NCBI GenBank assembly: GCA_050289485.1
Contig: JBNKFV010000028.1
Span: 41,365 to 105,364, forward strand
Origin: JBNKFV01 sp050289485
Lineage (GTDB): Bacteria > Pseudomonadota > Gammaproteobacteria > Pseudomonadales > Cellvibrionaceae
Direction of reading: 5' to 3'
Length of the DNA: 64,000 nt
Shown here: piece after piece, positions 36,559-45,569 of the stretch
Numbering within the stretch: the first letter of the stretch is position 1
How the letters are laid out: every line of letters starts with the position of its first letter
Notes under the pieces: model-generated
The model's database searches: none
What the model saw: the letters and a program-made list of their open reading frames with translations, nothing else
Told to the model about the DNA's origin: nothing
Position numbers and translations under genes: made by a program

Positions 36559-39237
36559 GTGACTGATATTAACGATATGTTGTTAAGCGGCCTCGAGCCA
36601 TTGTATGTCAATAAAACCACAGGCTTTGTCAACGTAGGTGAGCGTGCTAACGTAACTGGCTCGCGAAAATTTGCCCGCTTGATTCTGGAAGAGAATTACG
36701 AAGAAGCTGTCGACATCTGTCGAACACAAGTAGAGGATGGAGCGCAGATTATCGACGTCAATATGGACGACGCCATGCTTGATGGTGTTGCTGCTATGGC
36801 GCGTTTTTTACACTTACTCGCAGCAGAACCCGATATTGCCCGGGTTCCCATCATGATCGACTCATCCAAATTCGAGATTATTGAAGCAGGCCTGAAATGT
36901 GTTCAAGGCAAAGCTATTGTCAATTCCATCTCACTCAAAGAAGGTGAAGAGTCATTTATTCACCAAGCAAAACTCGTACGCCGTTACGGCGCTGCTGTTG
37001 TGATTATGGCGTTTGACGAAAAAGGCCAGGCAGATACTTACCAACGACGTATTGATATTTGCAAACGCTCTTACGACATACTCACCAACACCATTGGTTT
37101 TTCGCCCAACGATATTGTATTCGACCCCAATATTTTCCCCGTTGCTACCGGCATTGAAGACCACGACAACTACGCTGTAGATTTTTTCGCAGCCACTCGC
37201 TGGATCAAAGCAAACCTGCCCGGAGCCAAAGTATCCGGCGGCGTATCCAATGTATCCTTTTCATTTCGCGGCAACGATACCGTGCGTGAAGCTATGCATT
37301 CGGTTTTTCTTTACCATGGTATTCAGGCTGGCATGGACATGGCCATTGTTAATGCGGGACTACTAACCGTTTACGATGACATCCCCAAAGATCTGCTTGA
37401 ATACGTTGAAGATGTCGTACTCAACCGCCGTCCCGATGCTGCCGAGCGATTGGTCGAATTTGCTGAACAGGTAAAAGGAACCAGCAATACTGAAAAAGAA
37501 GAAAATAAACTGGCATGGCGCAAACTCGAATTACAAGAACGCATTACCCACTCACTGGTAAAAGGCGTAGCCGAATTTATCGAAATTGATGTAGAAGAAG
37601 CCCGACAGCAAGCCAACAAACCTATCGAGGTTATCGAAGGCCCGCTCATGGTAGGCATGAACGTTGTGGGAGATCTATTCGGTGCCGGCAAAATGTTTTT
37701 ACCCCAGGTAGTTAAAAGTGCACGGGTTATGAAAAAAGCCGTTGCCTATTTACTACCGTATATTGAAGAAGAAAAACGCCGATCAGGTAACGTTAGCCAG
37801 CATAACGGCACCATTGTGATGGCCACTGTAAAAGGTGACGTACACGATATTGGCAAAAACATTGTGGGCGTTGTGCTCTCGTGCAACAACTACAATGTGA
37901 TTGATTTGGGCGTTATGGTACCGCCGGAAAAAATTCTCGATACCGCCACTGAGGTAAACGCCGATGCCATTGGATTGTCTGGTTTGATTACCCCATCATT
38001 GGATGAAATGGTTACTGTTGCCAAGATGATGACCGAGCGCAGCATGACTATTCCACTCCTCATTGGCGGTGCCACTACATCCAAAGTACACACGGCAGTA
38101 AAAATCGAACCCCAGTACGAACATACCGTAGTACATGTACTGGATGCGTCAAAATCAGTACCTGTTGTGTCAGGCTTGTTGAGTGACAACAAAGCACAGG
38201 TAATAGCCAAAATCAAAGCAGACAATGCCACTGTGCGTGAGCAAAACGCTCACCGCCGATCGAAAAAAACGTTCACTCCATTAGCCGATATTCGCCAGCA
38301 AGGTGCGGCCATTGAGTGGCAGGAATACGAAGCGACCAAACCAAACCAACTGGGCATTACGGTATTTGACAATTACCCTTTGGCAGAGATTGTTGAGCGT
38401 TTTGACTGGGAGCCGTTTTTCAGAACCTGGGAGCTGCACGGCAAGTACCCTGCGATTCTAACTGATGACGTTGTCGGTGAAGAAGCAACCAAACTCTTTA
38501 ATGATGCTAAACAGGTATTGGCGCAATTAGTAGAACAAAAGCAACTTACCTGCAAAGGTGTTATCGGCTTATTTGCTGCGAATGCAATCGCTGGCGACAG
38601 TACCGAAATCTATGCCGAATCTGGCGAAGTATTGGCCACACTGCACCATCTTCGACAGCAAACGGCGCGCCCCAGTGGCCGGGCGTATCGCTCACTGGCA
38701 GATTTTATTGCCCCCAAGTCTTCACAAAAAGCTGATTACATGGGTGCCTTTGCCGTCGCCTGCTTTGGTGCCGAAACACTGGCAAAACAGTACGAACAGC
38801 AACACGATGATTACCACGCGATTATGGTAAAAGCGTTAGCTGATCGATTTGCAGAAGCCTTTGCCGAGCTACTTCACGAACGCGTTCGAAAAGAATTCTG
38901 GGGCTACGCTACCAACGAGCACTTTACTAATGAAGAATTGATTAAAGAAGCTTATCAAGGCATACGCCCTGCCCCCGGCTACCCTGCCTGCCCCGAACAC
39001 AGCGAAAAAGCCGTGCTATGGCAATTATTGGATGTTGAAAAGCGTACTGGCATTGCACTAACCGACAGCTATGCCATGCACCCAGCAGCTGCGGTAAGTG
39101 GTTGGTATTTCGCCCATCCGCAAAGTCGCTACTTTGCATTAGGGCAAATTGACCGCGACCAGGTGCAGGATTACGCCCGCCGCAAAGGCTGGGATCTACC
39201 CACCGCAGAACGCTGGCTACAACCTAATCTCGGATAG
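36559..39237 (+). CDS. metH: methionine synthase, folate/B12/activation domains (split MetH, part 2)
   Basis: This 892-residue protein carries the rest of MetH: the methyltetrahydrofolate (pterin-binding) domain (NVGERANVTGSRKF at the start), the cobalamin domains with DVHDIGKNI (histidine ligand near residue 430) and GLSGLITPSLDEM, and the C-terminal SAM-dependent reactivation domain (RPAPGYPACPEH; AAAVSGWYFAHPQ). It starts with GTG after a purine-rich AGAGAAAAG and lies in the same reading frame as part 1, separated by one stop codon and 12 bases. Together they total 1231 residues, about the length of Escherichia coli MetH. It transfers the methyl group from methyl-THF through cobalamin to homocysteine. 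Confidence 0.95.
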   Translation: MTDINDMLLSGLEPLYVNKTTGFVNVGERANVTGSRKFARLILEENYEEAVDICRTQVEDGAQIIDVNMDDAMLDGVAAMARFLHLLAAEPDIARVPIMIDSSKFEIIEAGLKCVQGKAIVNSISLKEGEESFIHQAKLVRRYGAAVVIMAFDEKGQADTYQRRIDICKRSYDILTNTIGFSPNDIVFDPNIFPVATGIEDHDNYAVDFFAATRWIKANLPGAKVSGGVSNVSFSFRGNDTVREAMHSVFLYHGIQAGMDMAIVNAGLLTVYDDIPKDLLEYVEDVVLNRRPDAAERLVEFAEQVKGTSNTEKEENKLAWRKLELQERITHSLVKGVAEFIEIDVEEARQQANKPIEVIEGPLMVGMNVVGDLFGAGKMFLPQVVKSARVMKKAVAYLLPYIEEEKRRSGNVSQHNGTIVMATVKGDVHDIGKNIVGVVLSCNNYNVIDLGVMVPPEKILDTATEVNADAIGLSGLITPSLDEMVTVAKMMTERSMTIPLLIGGATTSKVHTAVKIEPQYEHTVVHVLDASKSVPVVSGLLSDNKAQVIAKIKADNATVREQNAHRRSKKTFTPLADIRQQGAAIEWQEYEATKPNQLGITVFDNYPLAEIVERFDWEPFFRTWELHGKYPAILTDDVVGEEATKLFNDAKQVLAQLVEQKQLTCKGVIGLFAANAIAGDSTEIYAESGEVLATLHHLRQQTARPSGRAYRSLADFIAPKSSQKADYMGAFAVACFGAETLAKQYEQQHDDYHAIMVKALADRFAEAFAELLHERVRKEFWGYATNEHFTNEELIKEAYQGIRPAPGYPACPEHSEKAVLWQLLDVEKRTGIALTDSYAMHPAAAVSGWYFAHPQSRYFALGQIDRDQVQDYARRKGWDLPTAERWLQPNLG

Positions 39238-39340
39238 GCACAGTGGCTGTGCTACTAATGGCTGCCGGGCCACGGGGTGGCCGTGCCGGTGCTGATGGAG
39301 AGACTTAATAGGCTACGGCTACTACCAACCCAGATGAGTA

Positions 39341-39368
39341 AAAAGCCGGGCATCCCCCGGCTTTTTTA
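39341..39368 (+). terminator. intrinsic terminator after metH
   Basis: AAAAGCCGGG pairs with CCCGGCTTTT around a short loop and is followed by further T residues on the plus strand (39361-39368). It lies about 100 bases past the metH stop and just before the end of the convergent DUF1993 gene, so it may serve both strands. Confidence 0.85.
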
Positions 39369-39385
39369 TATTGTTAGGAAAGACA

Positions 39386-39901
39386 TCACCCCTGCTTAAC
39401 CTTGGGAAGTAAGTGTGTCATGTAGTCTACCTTACCCAATGGAGCTCCTTTCATTCTCATAATGTTATATGCCGTTACCATGTGGAAGTACACATTGGGA
39501 ATAAGAAAATCATTAATATATTCCACACCAGACAACTCTAAGTATCGATTTTCACCAATATCAATACGCCTCTCACTCTGTAGTATTGCATCATCAACCT
39601 TAACGGTTTTGATTTTAGTTTTTGTCTCTTCCATGATCGCTTTAACCTGCGCAAGCGATTCAACGTGAGCTGACATATTACTCGCATCACGGCCTTCACA
39701 CCAAAGCACGAAATTACACACCTGGTTGCAGGTATAAACAATCTGGGTACCAAAAGGCAGCATATCGTCGATGACGCGATAATCGAGAATTCCATCGCCT
39801 TCTGCCTGAAAATGCTTACTCGACACATCTACAATATGGGCAAGCGTATCGATTCTGGCTGCAAATAATTCCTTATAAAAAACCATGTTTAATTCAGTCA
39901 T
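39386..39901 (-). CDS. DUF1993 family protein
   Basis: A 171-residue protein of the DUF1993 family, function unknown, with a likely four-helix fold of the DinB-like type. The recognisable family parts are DYRVIDDMLPFGTQI near residue 40, and the C-terminal FLIPNVYFHMVTAYNIMRMKGAPLGKVDYM. The ATG at 39901 has GAGGG five bases upstream. It stands alone between the metH and sucCD terminators. An inverted repeat at 39936-39965 lies just upstream and may be part of its control region. Confidence 0.8.
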   Translation of the reverse strand: MTELNMVFYKELFAARIDTLAHIVDVSSKHFQAEGDGILDYRVIDDMLPFGTQIVYTCNQVCNFVLWCEGRDASNMSAHVESLAQVKAIMEETKTKIKTVKVDDAILQSERRIDIGENRYLELSGVEYINDFLIPNVYFHMVTAYNIMRMKGAPLGKVDYMTHLLPKVKQG

Positions 39902-40162
39902 ATATCCCTCAGGTTTTAGGTTAAAAATATCTTAAGTTAACCCGGCAAACATCATTGTCGGGTTAATAGTCGCACTATCAATAACAAATTGAATTCCCAT
40001 AATAGGCTATTTAATGCGCTGGCGCAGATGATACTTACAAATATCGTTCAAGATATTAATCCAATATGAATGATTACCAGCCTGTTTTACCAAAGCCAAT
40101 TCCGATGAACCATCAACTAAACAACCGCCAAGAATTCCACCAAACTCGTCTAACCCGGGCAT
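39902..40162. other. intergenic region upstream of the DUF1993 gene
   Basis: No gene is visible. It holds the inverted repeat TTAACCCG / CGGGTTAA (39936-39943 and 39958-39965) 35 bases upstream of the DUF1993 start, with a 14-base spacer; this could be an operator. Confidence 0.45.
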
Positions 40163-40188
40163 AAAAAAACCCGGCCGAGGCCGGGTTT
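40163..40188 (-). terminator. intrinsic terminator after sucD
   Basis: AAACCCGGC (40167-40175) pairs with GCCGGGTTT (40180-40188); on the minus strand the stem is followed by a T-run. It lies 22 bases past the sucD stop and closes the sdh-suc gene cluster. Confidence 0.88.
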
Positions 40189-40209
40189 CTCCAACGAACT
40201 AATCGCTGA

Positions 40210-41082
40210 TTACCAGCCAGTCACTTCTTTCAGTGCATTACCAATGTCGGCCAAGCTGCGAACGGTTTTAACACCTGCATCTTCCAGTGCAGCAAATTTC
40301 TCATCGGCAGTACCTTTACCGCCAGAGATAATTGCACCCGCATGCCCCATGCGCTTACCGGCAGGCGCTGTTACACCCGCGATGTAAGAAACCACAGGCT
40401 TAGTTACATTTTCTTTAATGTAAGCAGCAGCTTCTTCTTCAGCAGTACCACCAATTTCACCGATCATTACAATCGCTTCAGTGCCTGGGTCGTTCTGGAA
40501 CATTTCCAGAATATCGATAAAGTTAGAGCCAGGAATTGGATCACCACCGATACCAACACAGGTAGACTGACCGAAACCGTAATCAGTAGTTTGTTTAACC
40601 GCTTCATAGGTCAAGGTGCCAGAGCGAGACACAATACCTACCTTGCCGGGCAGGTGAATGTGACCAGGCATAATGCCAATTTTACATTCGCCAGGAGTGA
40701 TCACGCCGGGGCAGTTTGGACCGATCAGGCGCACACCCAACTCATCACATTTTACTTTACACTCAAGCATGTCCATCACTGGAATGTGCTCAGTAATGCA
40801 AACAATCAGTTTGATACCGGCATTAGCAGCTTCAAGAATAGAGTCTTTACAGAAAGGCGCTGGTACATAGATAACAGAGGCTTCTGCGCCAGTTTTCTCA
40901 ACCGCTTCAGCCACAGTATCGAATACAGGCAGGCCCAAGTGAGTTTGACCACCTTTACCTGGCGTCACACCACCAACCATTTTGGTGCCGTAAGCAATCG
41001 CTTGCTCAGAGTGGAACGTACCTTGCCCGCCAGTGAAACCCTGGCAAATTACTTTGGTGTCTTTATTAATCAGGATACTCAT
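40210..41082 (-). CDS. sucD: succinate--CoA ligase subunit alpha
   Basis: SucD binds CoA and carries the histidine that is phosphorylated during conversion of succinyl-CoA to succinate with nucleotide synthesis. The 290 residues match the family. The CoA-binding N-terminus (ICQGFTGGQGTFHSEQA) and the phospho-histidine region GHAGAIISGGKGTADEK (about residue 246) are present, as is GPNCPGVITPGE. GGAGGG lies upstream of the ATG, and only two bases separate it from sucC, so the two are translated together. It is the last gene of the TCA cluster. Confidence 0.98.
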   Translation of the reverse strand: MSILINKDTKVICQGFTGGQGTFHSEQAIAYGTKMVGGVTPGKGGQTHLGLPVFDTVAEAVEKTGAEASVIYVPAPFCKDSILEAANAGIKLIVCITEHIPVMDMLECKVKCDELGVRLIGPNCPGVITPGECKIGIMPGHIHLPGKVGIVSRSGTLTYEAVKQTTDYGFGQSTCVGIGGDPIPGSNFIDILEMFQNDPGTEAIVMIGEIGGTAEEEAAAYIKENVTKPVVSYIAGVTAPAGKRMGHAGAIISGGKGTADEKFAALEDAGVKTVRSLADIGNALKEVTGW

Positions 41083-41084
41083 GG

Positions 41085-42251
41085 TTATTTACCCTCCGCT
41101 GCTTTAACGACCTGCTGAGCAGCATCAGTCAGGCTGGACGCGGCAATGATGTTCAATCCGCTATCGGCCAGTACCTTGGCACCTAATTCTGCGTTGTTAC
41201 CCTCAAGTCGCACAACCACAGGAATTTTAACGCCAACTTCTTCCACAGCACCAATGACACCTTCTGCAATAAGATCACAACGCACAATACCGCCAAAGAT
41301 GTTAATCAATACGGCTTTAACGTTGTCGTCTGCTAAAATAATTTTGAATGCTTCGACCACGCGCTCTTTGGTAGCACCACCACCTACGTCAAGAAAGTTG
41401 GCTGGCTTACCACCATGCAGGTTTACGATATCCATAGTGCCCATAGCCAAACCCGCACCGTTCACCATGCAGCCGATGCTGCCGTCAAGCGCCACGTAGT
41501 TCAGATCCCACTGTGCAGCATGTGCTTCACGAGCATCTTCCTGCGATGGGTCGTGCATTTCTTTCAGTTCTGGATGACGGTACATGGCGTTACCATCAAT
41601 CACTATTTTGGCATCCAGGCAATGCAGGTTACCTTCGGTAGTGATAACCAATGGATTAATTTCCAGCAACGCCAGATCTTTTTCCTGGAACATTTTAGCC
41701 AGACCGAGGAAGATGTTAACGAACTGCTTAACCTGAACGCCTTCGAGGCCCAGTTTGAAAGCCAGTTCACGGCCCTGATAAGGCTGAGCGCCAGTCAGTG
41801 GATCAACCGTTGCTTTCAGAATTTTTTCTGGGGTTTCTTCGGCCACTTTCTCGATTTCAACACCGCCTTCGGTAGATGCCATAAACACGATACGGCGTGT
41901 AGAGCGGTCTACCACTGCACCCAGGTACAGCTCGTTGGCGATATCGGTACAAGACTCAACCAAAATACGGCTTACAGGCTGGCCTTTTTCGTCTGTTTGG
42001 TACGTTACCAGACGATTGCCCAGCCATTTTTTTGAAAACTCTTCAATCTCGGCTTTTGAGCTAACTAGTTTAACGCCGCCAGCTTTACCACGACCACCCG
42101 CGTGAACCTGGGCTTTTACTACCCATTTGTCACCACCTATTTGGTCTGCTGCCGCCGCCGCTTCTGCTACGGTTTCTGCAGCAATACCTTTTGATACAGG
42201 CAGGCCGTATTCACGAAACAGCTGTTTGCCCTGATATTCATGCAAATTCAT
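41085..42251 (-). CDS. sucC: succinate--CoA ligase subunit beta
   Basis: SucC is the ATP-grasp subunit that binds nucleotide and succinate. It is 388 residues, the standard length, with MNLHEYQGKQLFREYGLP at the start, QVHAGGRGKAGGVKL in the nucleotide-binding domain, and GGIVRCDLIAEG in the C-terminal domain that contacts SucD. It lies 188 bases after lpdA. That gap holds an inverted repeat (42321-42359) which might form a hairpin in the message. Confidence 0.98.
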   Translation of the reverse strand: MNLHEYQGKQLFREYGLPVSKGIAAETVAEAAAAADQIGGDKWVVKAQVHAGGRGKAGGVKLVSSKAEIEEFSKKWLGNRLVTYQTDEKGQPVSRILVESCTDIANELYLGAVVDRSTRRIVFMASTEGGVEIEKVAEETPEKILKATVDPLTGAQPYQGRELAFKLGLEGVQVKQFVNIFLGLAKMFQEKDLALLEINPLVITTEGNLHCLDAKIVIDGNAMYRHPELKEMHDPSQEDAREAHAAQWDLNYVALDGSIGCMVNGAGLAMGTMDIVNLHGGKPANFLDVGGGATKERVVEAFKIILADDNVKAVLINIFGGIVRCDLIAEGVIGAVEEVGVKIPVVVRLEGNNAELGAKVLADSGLNIIAASSLTDAAQQVVKAAEGK

Positions 42252-42320
42252 TTTTAGTTTCCGTTATCTCACGCCAGTTATGCAGACAATGCATGATGTA
42301 CTGGCATTCGGTTCAAACAT

Positions 42321-42359
42321 GCGAAACCCCATTCTCTACTTCTCCAAATGTGGTTTCGC
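42321..42359. repeat. inverted repeat between lpdA and sucC
   Basis: GCGAAACC (42321-42328) and GGTTTCGC (42352-42359) are perfect inverse copies separated by 23 bases. There is no T-run, so it is not a standard terminator; it could be an RNA stem that tunes sucCD expression or an mRNA processing site. Confidence 0.5.
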
Positions 42360-42439
42360 CCGGATTGTCAGCTAAGAATTGACTGCGGTAAGGCTACAGT
42401 TAATTCGGCTGTGTTACGTGCGCTTATGAGATCATTATT

Positions 42440-43879
42440 TTAGCGCTTTTTACGATTAGGCATATGAATGGCATGGCCACCCACTGCCAAAGCAGCCTCT
42501 TTAACTGCCTCAGAGAACGTTGGGTGACCGAATACGGTCATACCAATGTCTTCTGCACTGGAGCCAAACTCCATGGCAATGGCTACTTGCTGCACCAAGT
42601 CGGAAGCGTTTGGACCAACAATATGGCAACCCAGCACACGATCAGTTTCTGCGTGAGCAATGATTTTCACCATACCATCGGCTTCACCAGAAGCCACAGC
42701 ACGACCAATCGCCAGGAATGGGAAGGTACCCACATTGTATGGCTCGCCGTCTGCTTTAACTTGTTCTTCGGTTCGGCCAACAGCCGCAACTTCTGGATGT
42801 GTGTAAATAACATTAGGGATAATGTCGTAGTTCATCAGCGTTTTCTGGCCAGCGATACGCTCGGCAACCATCACGCCCTCTTCAGAACTCTTGTGCGCCA
42901 ACATTGGCCCACGCACTACGTCACCAACGGCCCATACACCTGGCGCATTGGTAGAGCACAGATCGTTAACATAAATGAAACCACGCTCGTCGAGGTTAAC
43001 ACCGCTATCGCCTGACAAGAGGCCTTCGGTGTACGGGCGACGACCTACACAAACGATCAGTTTATCGAAGACTTCTTTCTGCTCATTGCCATCTTTGTCG
43101 AGGTAAGTCACTTCAACTTCCTTACCTTTCACTTCACTGGCAGTTACACGGCAGCTCAAACGAATATCGAGACCTTGCTTGGTCAGAATCTTTTTAGCTT
43201 CTTTCGCAATTTGCTGGTCCATGATCGACAAGAATGTATCCATGGCTTCCAGACAAACTACTTTTGAGCCCAAACGGCTCCATACACTACCCAATTCCAG
43301 GCCAATAACGCCCGCACCAATAACGCCAAGGCGCTTAGGCACTTCTTGAAATTCCAATGCGCCGGTAGAATCAACGATAACGTCGTTGTCTATTTTGGCG
43401 ACCGGGATATTAACAGGCACAGAGCCGGAAGCCAGAATCACGTTATCGGCTTCCAATGTTTTGGTATTACCATCGTGGTCGGTATATTCCACTTTGCGGC
43501 CAGCCAGCAATTTGCCAGTACCAAACAAAGAAGTCACACCATTGGCTTTAAACAAACCACCGATACCACCGGACATTTGCTTAACAACTTGATTTTTACG
43601 CTCAATCATCGCCGGCACATCAAGTTTGATATCGCCCACAGTAATACCGTGGCCGCCCAAGCCGCCTTTAGCTTCATGGTACTTGTGCGATGTATCCAAC
43701 AGGGCTTTAGACGGGATACAGCCCACATTTAGGCATGTACCACCGTTAACACCTTTACCCTCTTTATCGCGCCATTTTTCGATACACGCTGTTTTCAAAC
43801 CTAACTGTGCACAGCGGATAGCGGCAACATAGCCCCCAGGGCCAGCACCAATAACAATCACATCATATTTATCCGACAT
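42440..43879 (-). CDS. lpdA: dihydrolipoyl dehydrogenase (E3)
   Basis: E3 re-oxidises the dihydrolipoyl groups of 2-oxoacid dehydrogenase complexes and passes electrons to NAD. The ATG at 43879, with a GGGGA about eight bases upstream, gives 479 residues starting MSDKYDVIVIGAGPGGY (FAD site). The redox-active disulfide is in GGTCLNVGCIPSKALL. The NAD-binding GAGVIGLELGSVWSRLG and the C-terminal catalytic HAHPTFSEA-type region (seen as FGHPTFSEAV) are present. Its position between sucB and sucC indicates that this copy serves the 2-oxoglutarate complex. Confidence 0.97.
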   Translation of the reverse strand: MSDKYDVIVIGAGPGGYVAAIRCAQLGLKTACIEKWRDKEGKGVNGGTCLNVGCIPSKALLDTSHKYHEAKGGLGGHGITVGDIKLDVPAMIERKNQVVKQMSGGIGGLFKANGVTSLFGTGKLLAGRKVEYTDHDGNTKTLEADNVILASGSVPVNIPVAKIDNDVIVDSTGALEFQEVPKRLGVIGAGVIGLELGSVWSRLGSKVVCLEAMDTFLSIMDQQIAKEAKKILTKQGLDIRLSCRVTASEVKGKEVEVTYLDKDGNEQKEVFDKLIVCVGRRPYTEGLLSGDSGVNLDERGFIYVNDLCSTNAPGVWAVGDVVRGPMLAHKSSEEGVMVAERIAGQKTLMNYDIIPNVIYTHPEVAAVGRTEEQVKADGEPYNVGTFPFLAIGRAVASGEADGMVKIIAHAETDRVLGCHIVGPNASDLVQQVAIAMEFGSSAEDIGMTVFGHPTFSEAVKEAALAVGGHAIHMPNRKKR

Positions 43880-43979
43880 AAACTTTTCCCCAACTCTGAA
43901 ATCATTCAAAACTGGCCGCCATCATGCGGCCAAGCAATTCATCGAGCGTGTTTTACACACTAACTGAATGTTATTAACG

Positions 43980-45491
43980 TTAGATTTCCAACAGGATACG
44001 CGCTGGATCTTCCAGCATTTCTTTAATGGCGACGAGGAATTGAACCGCCTCTTTACCATCGATCAAGCGGTGATCGTAAGACAGCGCCAGATACATCATT
44101 GGCAAAATCTCTACTTTACCGTTTACAGCCATTGGACGCTCTTGAATTTTGTGCATGCCCAAAATAGCCGTTTGTGGCGGGTTCAGAATAGGTGTAGAAA
44201 GTAGCGAACCAAACACACCACCGTTAGTAATGGTGAAGGTTCCACCTATCATTTCTTCAATGCCCAGTTTGCCGTCACGCGCACGCAAACCAAAGTCACG
44301 AATACCGGACTCAACGTCTGCAATACTTTTGTCATCAACGTCACGCAATACAGGCACAACCAAACCATTGGGTGTCGATACAGCCACACCAATATCTTGA
44401 TAACCGTGATAAACGATGTCATCACCGTCAATAGAGGCGTTAACCGCTGGGTAGCGTTTCAGCGCTTCTACCGCTGCTTTGACAAAAAAGCCCATAAAAC
44501 CCAGGCGAGTGCCGTTATGCGATTTTTCAAAAATATCTTTGTACTGGCTACGCAACGACATCACTGGCGCCATGTTAACTTCATTGAATGTGGTCAACAT
44601 AGCAGTACTGCTGGTAGCCTGCAGCAAACGCTCTGCAATACGCTTACGCAAACGTGTCATTGGCACGCGTTTTTCGATGCGTTCGCCGGCAGGTACTTCA
44701 ACAGCTGGTGCAGCCGCTTTCTTGGCGGGAGCAGGCGTGGACGCAGCAGGTGCGGGAGCCGCAGCTGGCGCTGGCGACTGAATCGCTTTCTGAACATCTT
44801 CTTTAGTGATGCGGCCGTCTTTACCGGTTCCCGCTACCGAGCCCAGGTCAATGTTGTTTTCACTGGCCAGTTTTTTCGCTGAAGGACTGGCAAGAGCGTC
44901 GGCATTATTAGTAGAAGACGACTGCGAGGCTGAAGCACTTGCAGTGGCTGCAGGAGCATCGCCTTCGGTCAACTGGCCAATAATCTGATTACTGGCAATG
45001 GTATCGCCCTCTTGCGCATTGATGGCAGTGACAACCCCGCTGGCGGGAGCAACAACTTCAAGTACGACTTTATCGGTTTCAATATCAACCAAGAGCTCAT
45101 CACGAGCAATCGAGTCGCCTACTTTTTTGTGCCATTTGGCTACAACACCGTCTTGCACAGACTCAGGAAACTGTGGCGCCTGAATATCGTGCTTCGCACC
45201 ACCGGCAGCGGCGGCTGGTGCTGGCTTGTTCGCACTCGCGGCTGGCGCCGAACCTGCGGCAGCCACAACGGCAATAACTTCGTTGCTCTCTACCGTGTCA
45301 CCTTCATTTTTGTACACATCACCCAATACGCCATCAGCGGGTGAGACAACTTCCAATACAACTTTATCGGTTTCTATTTCAACGATCAGTTCATCACGAC
45401 TGACCGCTTCGCCTGGTTTTTTGTGCCAGGTAGCAATTACCCCATCCTGCACAGATTCAGGAAACTGTGGTGCTTTGATTTCATTGCTCAT
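43980..45491 (-). CDS. sucB: dihydrolipoyllysine succinyltransferase (E2) with two lipoyl domains
   Basis: SucB is the E2 core of the 2-oxoglutarate dehydrogenase complex; it transfers succinyl from lipoate to CoA. At 503 residues it is about 100 longer than the usual form because it has two lipoyl domains in tandem, at about 4-76 and 103-175, each with the lipoylated lysine in ETDKVVLEV (K43 and K141). They share about 46 of 72 residues. A peripheral-subunit-binding domain (about 199-237), an alanine/proline linker and the catalytic domain follow, with the catalytic SYDHRLIDG (H474, D478). The spacing of the genes (sucA, sucB, lpdA) shows it belongs to the 2-oxoglutarate rather than the pyruvate complex. 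Confidence 0.97.
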   Translation of the reverse strand: MSNEIKAPQFPESVQDGVIATWHKKPGEAVSRDELIVEIETDKVVLEVVSPADGVLGDVYKNEGDTVESNEVIAVVAAAGSAPAASANKPAPAAAAGGAKHDIQAPQFPESVQDGVVAKWHKKVGDSIARDELLVDIETDKVVLEVVAPASGVVTAINAQEGDTIASNQIIGQLTEGDAPAATASASASQSSSTNNADALASPSAKKLASENNIDLGSVAGTGKDGRITKEDVQKAIQSPAPAAAPAPAASTPAPAKKAAAPAVEVPAGERIEKRVPMTRLRKRIAERLLQATSSTAMLTTFNEVNMAPVMSLRSQYKDIFEKSHNGTRLGFMGFFVKAAVEALKRYPAVNASIDGDDIVYHGYQDIGVAVSTPNGLVVPVLRDVDDKSIADVESGIRDFGLRARDGKLGIEEMIGGTFTITNGGVFGSLLSTPILNPPQTAILGMHKIQERPMAVNGKVEILPMMYLALSYDHRLIDGKEAVQFLVAIKEMLEDPARILLEI

Positions 45492-45569
45492 TTTCTTGGA
45501 TATCCTTCAGCTTTTAAGCGATAACGTCTGTTTTACGTTAATCTTAATAATTCATTCAACAGTGGCGGC

